33,539 nt of DNA. Origin: Bacteroidota bacterium (GTDB taxonomy: Bacteria > Bacteroidota > Bacteroidia > UBA8524). A program made the translations under genes and the position numbers. The DNA lies in the NCBI GenBank assembly GCA_016124735.1, contig WGMZ01000043.1:1-33539 (forward strand), in the 5' to 3' direction. Under the pieces are notes generated by a model, which was not told where the DNA came from, made no database searches, and was given only the letters and a program-made list of their open reading frames with translations. Below, one piece after another: positions 33,201 to 33,539 of this stretch. How positions within the stretch are numbered: position 1 is the stretch's first letter; the number at the start of each line of letters is the position of its first letter.

Positions 33201-33539
33201 GGCTGGAGCTACTAACAGCCTCAACGACTTAACCTTAAACAACAGCTCTGGACTTACTCTGGGTAATGCCCTGCAATTGAACGGAGTCCTCACCCTCACA
33301 TCCGGAACCCTGACTTCCTCAGGCAACCTGACACTCAAAGCCAGCTCTACCAGCTCTTACGGACAAATTGCGAACAGTGGCTCAGGCAGCTTCAGCGGCA
33401 ATGTGGTGATGGAAAAATACCTCAGCGACACTACTGCCAAATGGAGGCAATTCAGCCTTCCACTGGTCGGCGACCTGACCGGCTTTGGAAATATTGACCT
33501 CTTGTATTCCAGCCATTCTACGGCCAATGAAAGAAACGT
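32359..33539 (+). CDS. large secreted protein with N-terminal cohesin-like module (3' end outside window)
   Basis: The ATG at 32359 opens a frame that stays open to the window edge (393 codons plus two bases). It starts MKAKLLTSVILILSVLSSSA, a signal peptide. Residues about 21-180 form another cohesin-like module (NLGVSNFVVTFDNTALSF, a Tyr/Asn/Pro-rich insertion, then VLDLEFDY). After NVNWVGTTSDWSTASNW comes a Ser/Thr/Gly-rich beta-repeat region (ITLSSSSTLSLNGQT, LTLTSGTLTSSGNLTLK) and then VVMEKYLSD...WRQFSLPLVG. This layout is common in T9SS-exported Bacteroidota adhesins, so a sorting domain may lie beyond the window. It begins 7 bases after the stop of the second surface gene and is probably co-transcribed with it. 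Confidence 0.8.
   Translation, partial: MKAKLLTSVILILSVLSSSATDLNLRLTKIRDDGTTYLCRLEINASSAANLGVSNFVVTFDNTALSFPTPLDTAYYDTYNYYNPPYYDNSNPINVSNAASGVLVINIVSSFNGLTTAIGTGSTWTPVLDLEFDYVNTNVNPNLGFNPNHVNWVLQEDNGSSYVSMGTGTTTGITDPLNVNWVGTTSDWSTASNWTPSTNVPGANSNITIPSSPTGGNFPSLSTSTSIGDITLSSSSTLSLNGQTATFSGSISGTGVIIGSTTSSIIMNGSDANTLSLDQTTAGATNSLNDLTLNNSSGLTLGNALQLNGVLTLTSGTLTSSGNLTLKASSTSSYGQIANSGSGSFSGNVVMEKYLSDTTAKWRQFSLPLVGDLTGFGNIDLLYSSHSTANERN

Noticed and set aside
1-33539. CRISPR arrays, tRNA or rRNA genes, prophage genes
   Set aside because: No regularly spaced short repeats, no cloverleaf-type segment and no phage structural or integrase genes were seen; intergenic space is under 180 bases everywhere.

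Overview
The window is chromosomal DNA from a member of the Bacteroidota. The evidence is a 1759-residue PKD-array protein ending in a gliding-motility/type IX secretion (T9SS) type-B C-terminal domain, Bacteroidota-type small families (DUF4286, DUF4292, single-Cys WCGDS thioredoxin fold), and repeated -7 promoter elements of the form TAnnTTTG just upstream of start codons instead of clear Shine-Dalgarno sites. Coding density is very high, with many genes overlapping. All calls were made by reading the sequence; no database search was run.

Left part (1-11.6 kb). The edge holds the last 41 codons of an IS1595/ISXO2-like transposase, tail to tail with a secreted delta-60-repeat-like protein that may have been truncated by that element. 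Then come a pterin-4a-carbinolamine dehydratase, an outer-membrane beta-barrel candidate, a thioredoxin-fold protein, the giant PKD protein, and a minus-strand operon of a TPR protein, a DUF4286 protein and an M48 lipoprotein metallopeptidase.

Middle (11.65-19.24 kb). A seven-gene plus-strand operon in which most neighbours overlap: polysaccharide flippase, dUTPase (TTG start), sugar nucleotidyltransferase with a left-handed beta-helix tail, TPR lipoprotein, DUF4292 lipoprotein, EnvC-like degenerate LytM protein (TTG start) and Ppx/GppA phosphatase. The theme is cell-envelope building plus nucleotide and polyphosphate housekeeping. Facing it is a minus-strand operon fdx-iscX-ubiA-like-maf (21.3 to 19.2 kb), then lnt, a divergent TetR regulator, rsmI, and an LpxH-like phosphoesterase overlapping a MurG-like glycosyltransferase.

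Right part (26.2-33.5 kb). A LytTR response regulator with a clear Bacteroidota promoter precedes three large tandem secreted-protein genes. Each begins with a cohesin-like module. The first two end in a shared module followed by dockerin/EF-hand-like calcium loops and carry no visible T9SS C-terminal domain. The third runs off the window. A 21-bp-spaced direct repeat matching the LytTR binding consensus lies between the regulator and the first surface gene. A block of about 1.5 kb with low GC starts exactly at a domain boundary inside the second gene. This regulator-plus-surface-protein locus is the best candidate for an undescribed system: a possibly self-assembling, calcium-dependent surface layer or fibre.
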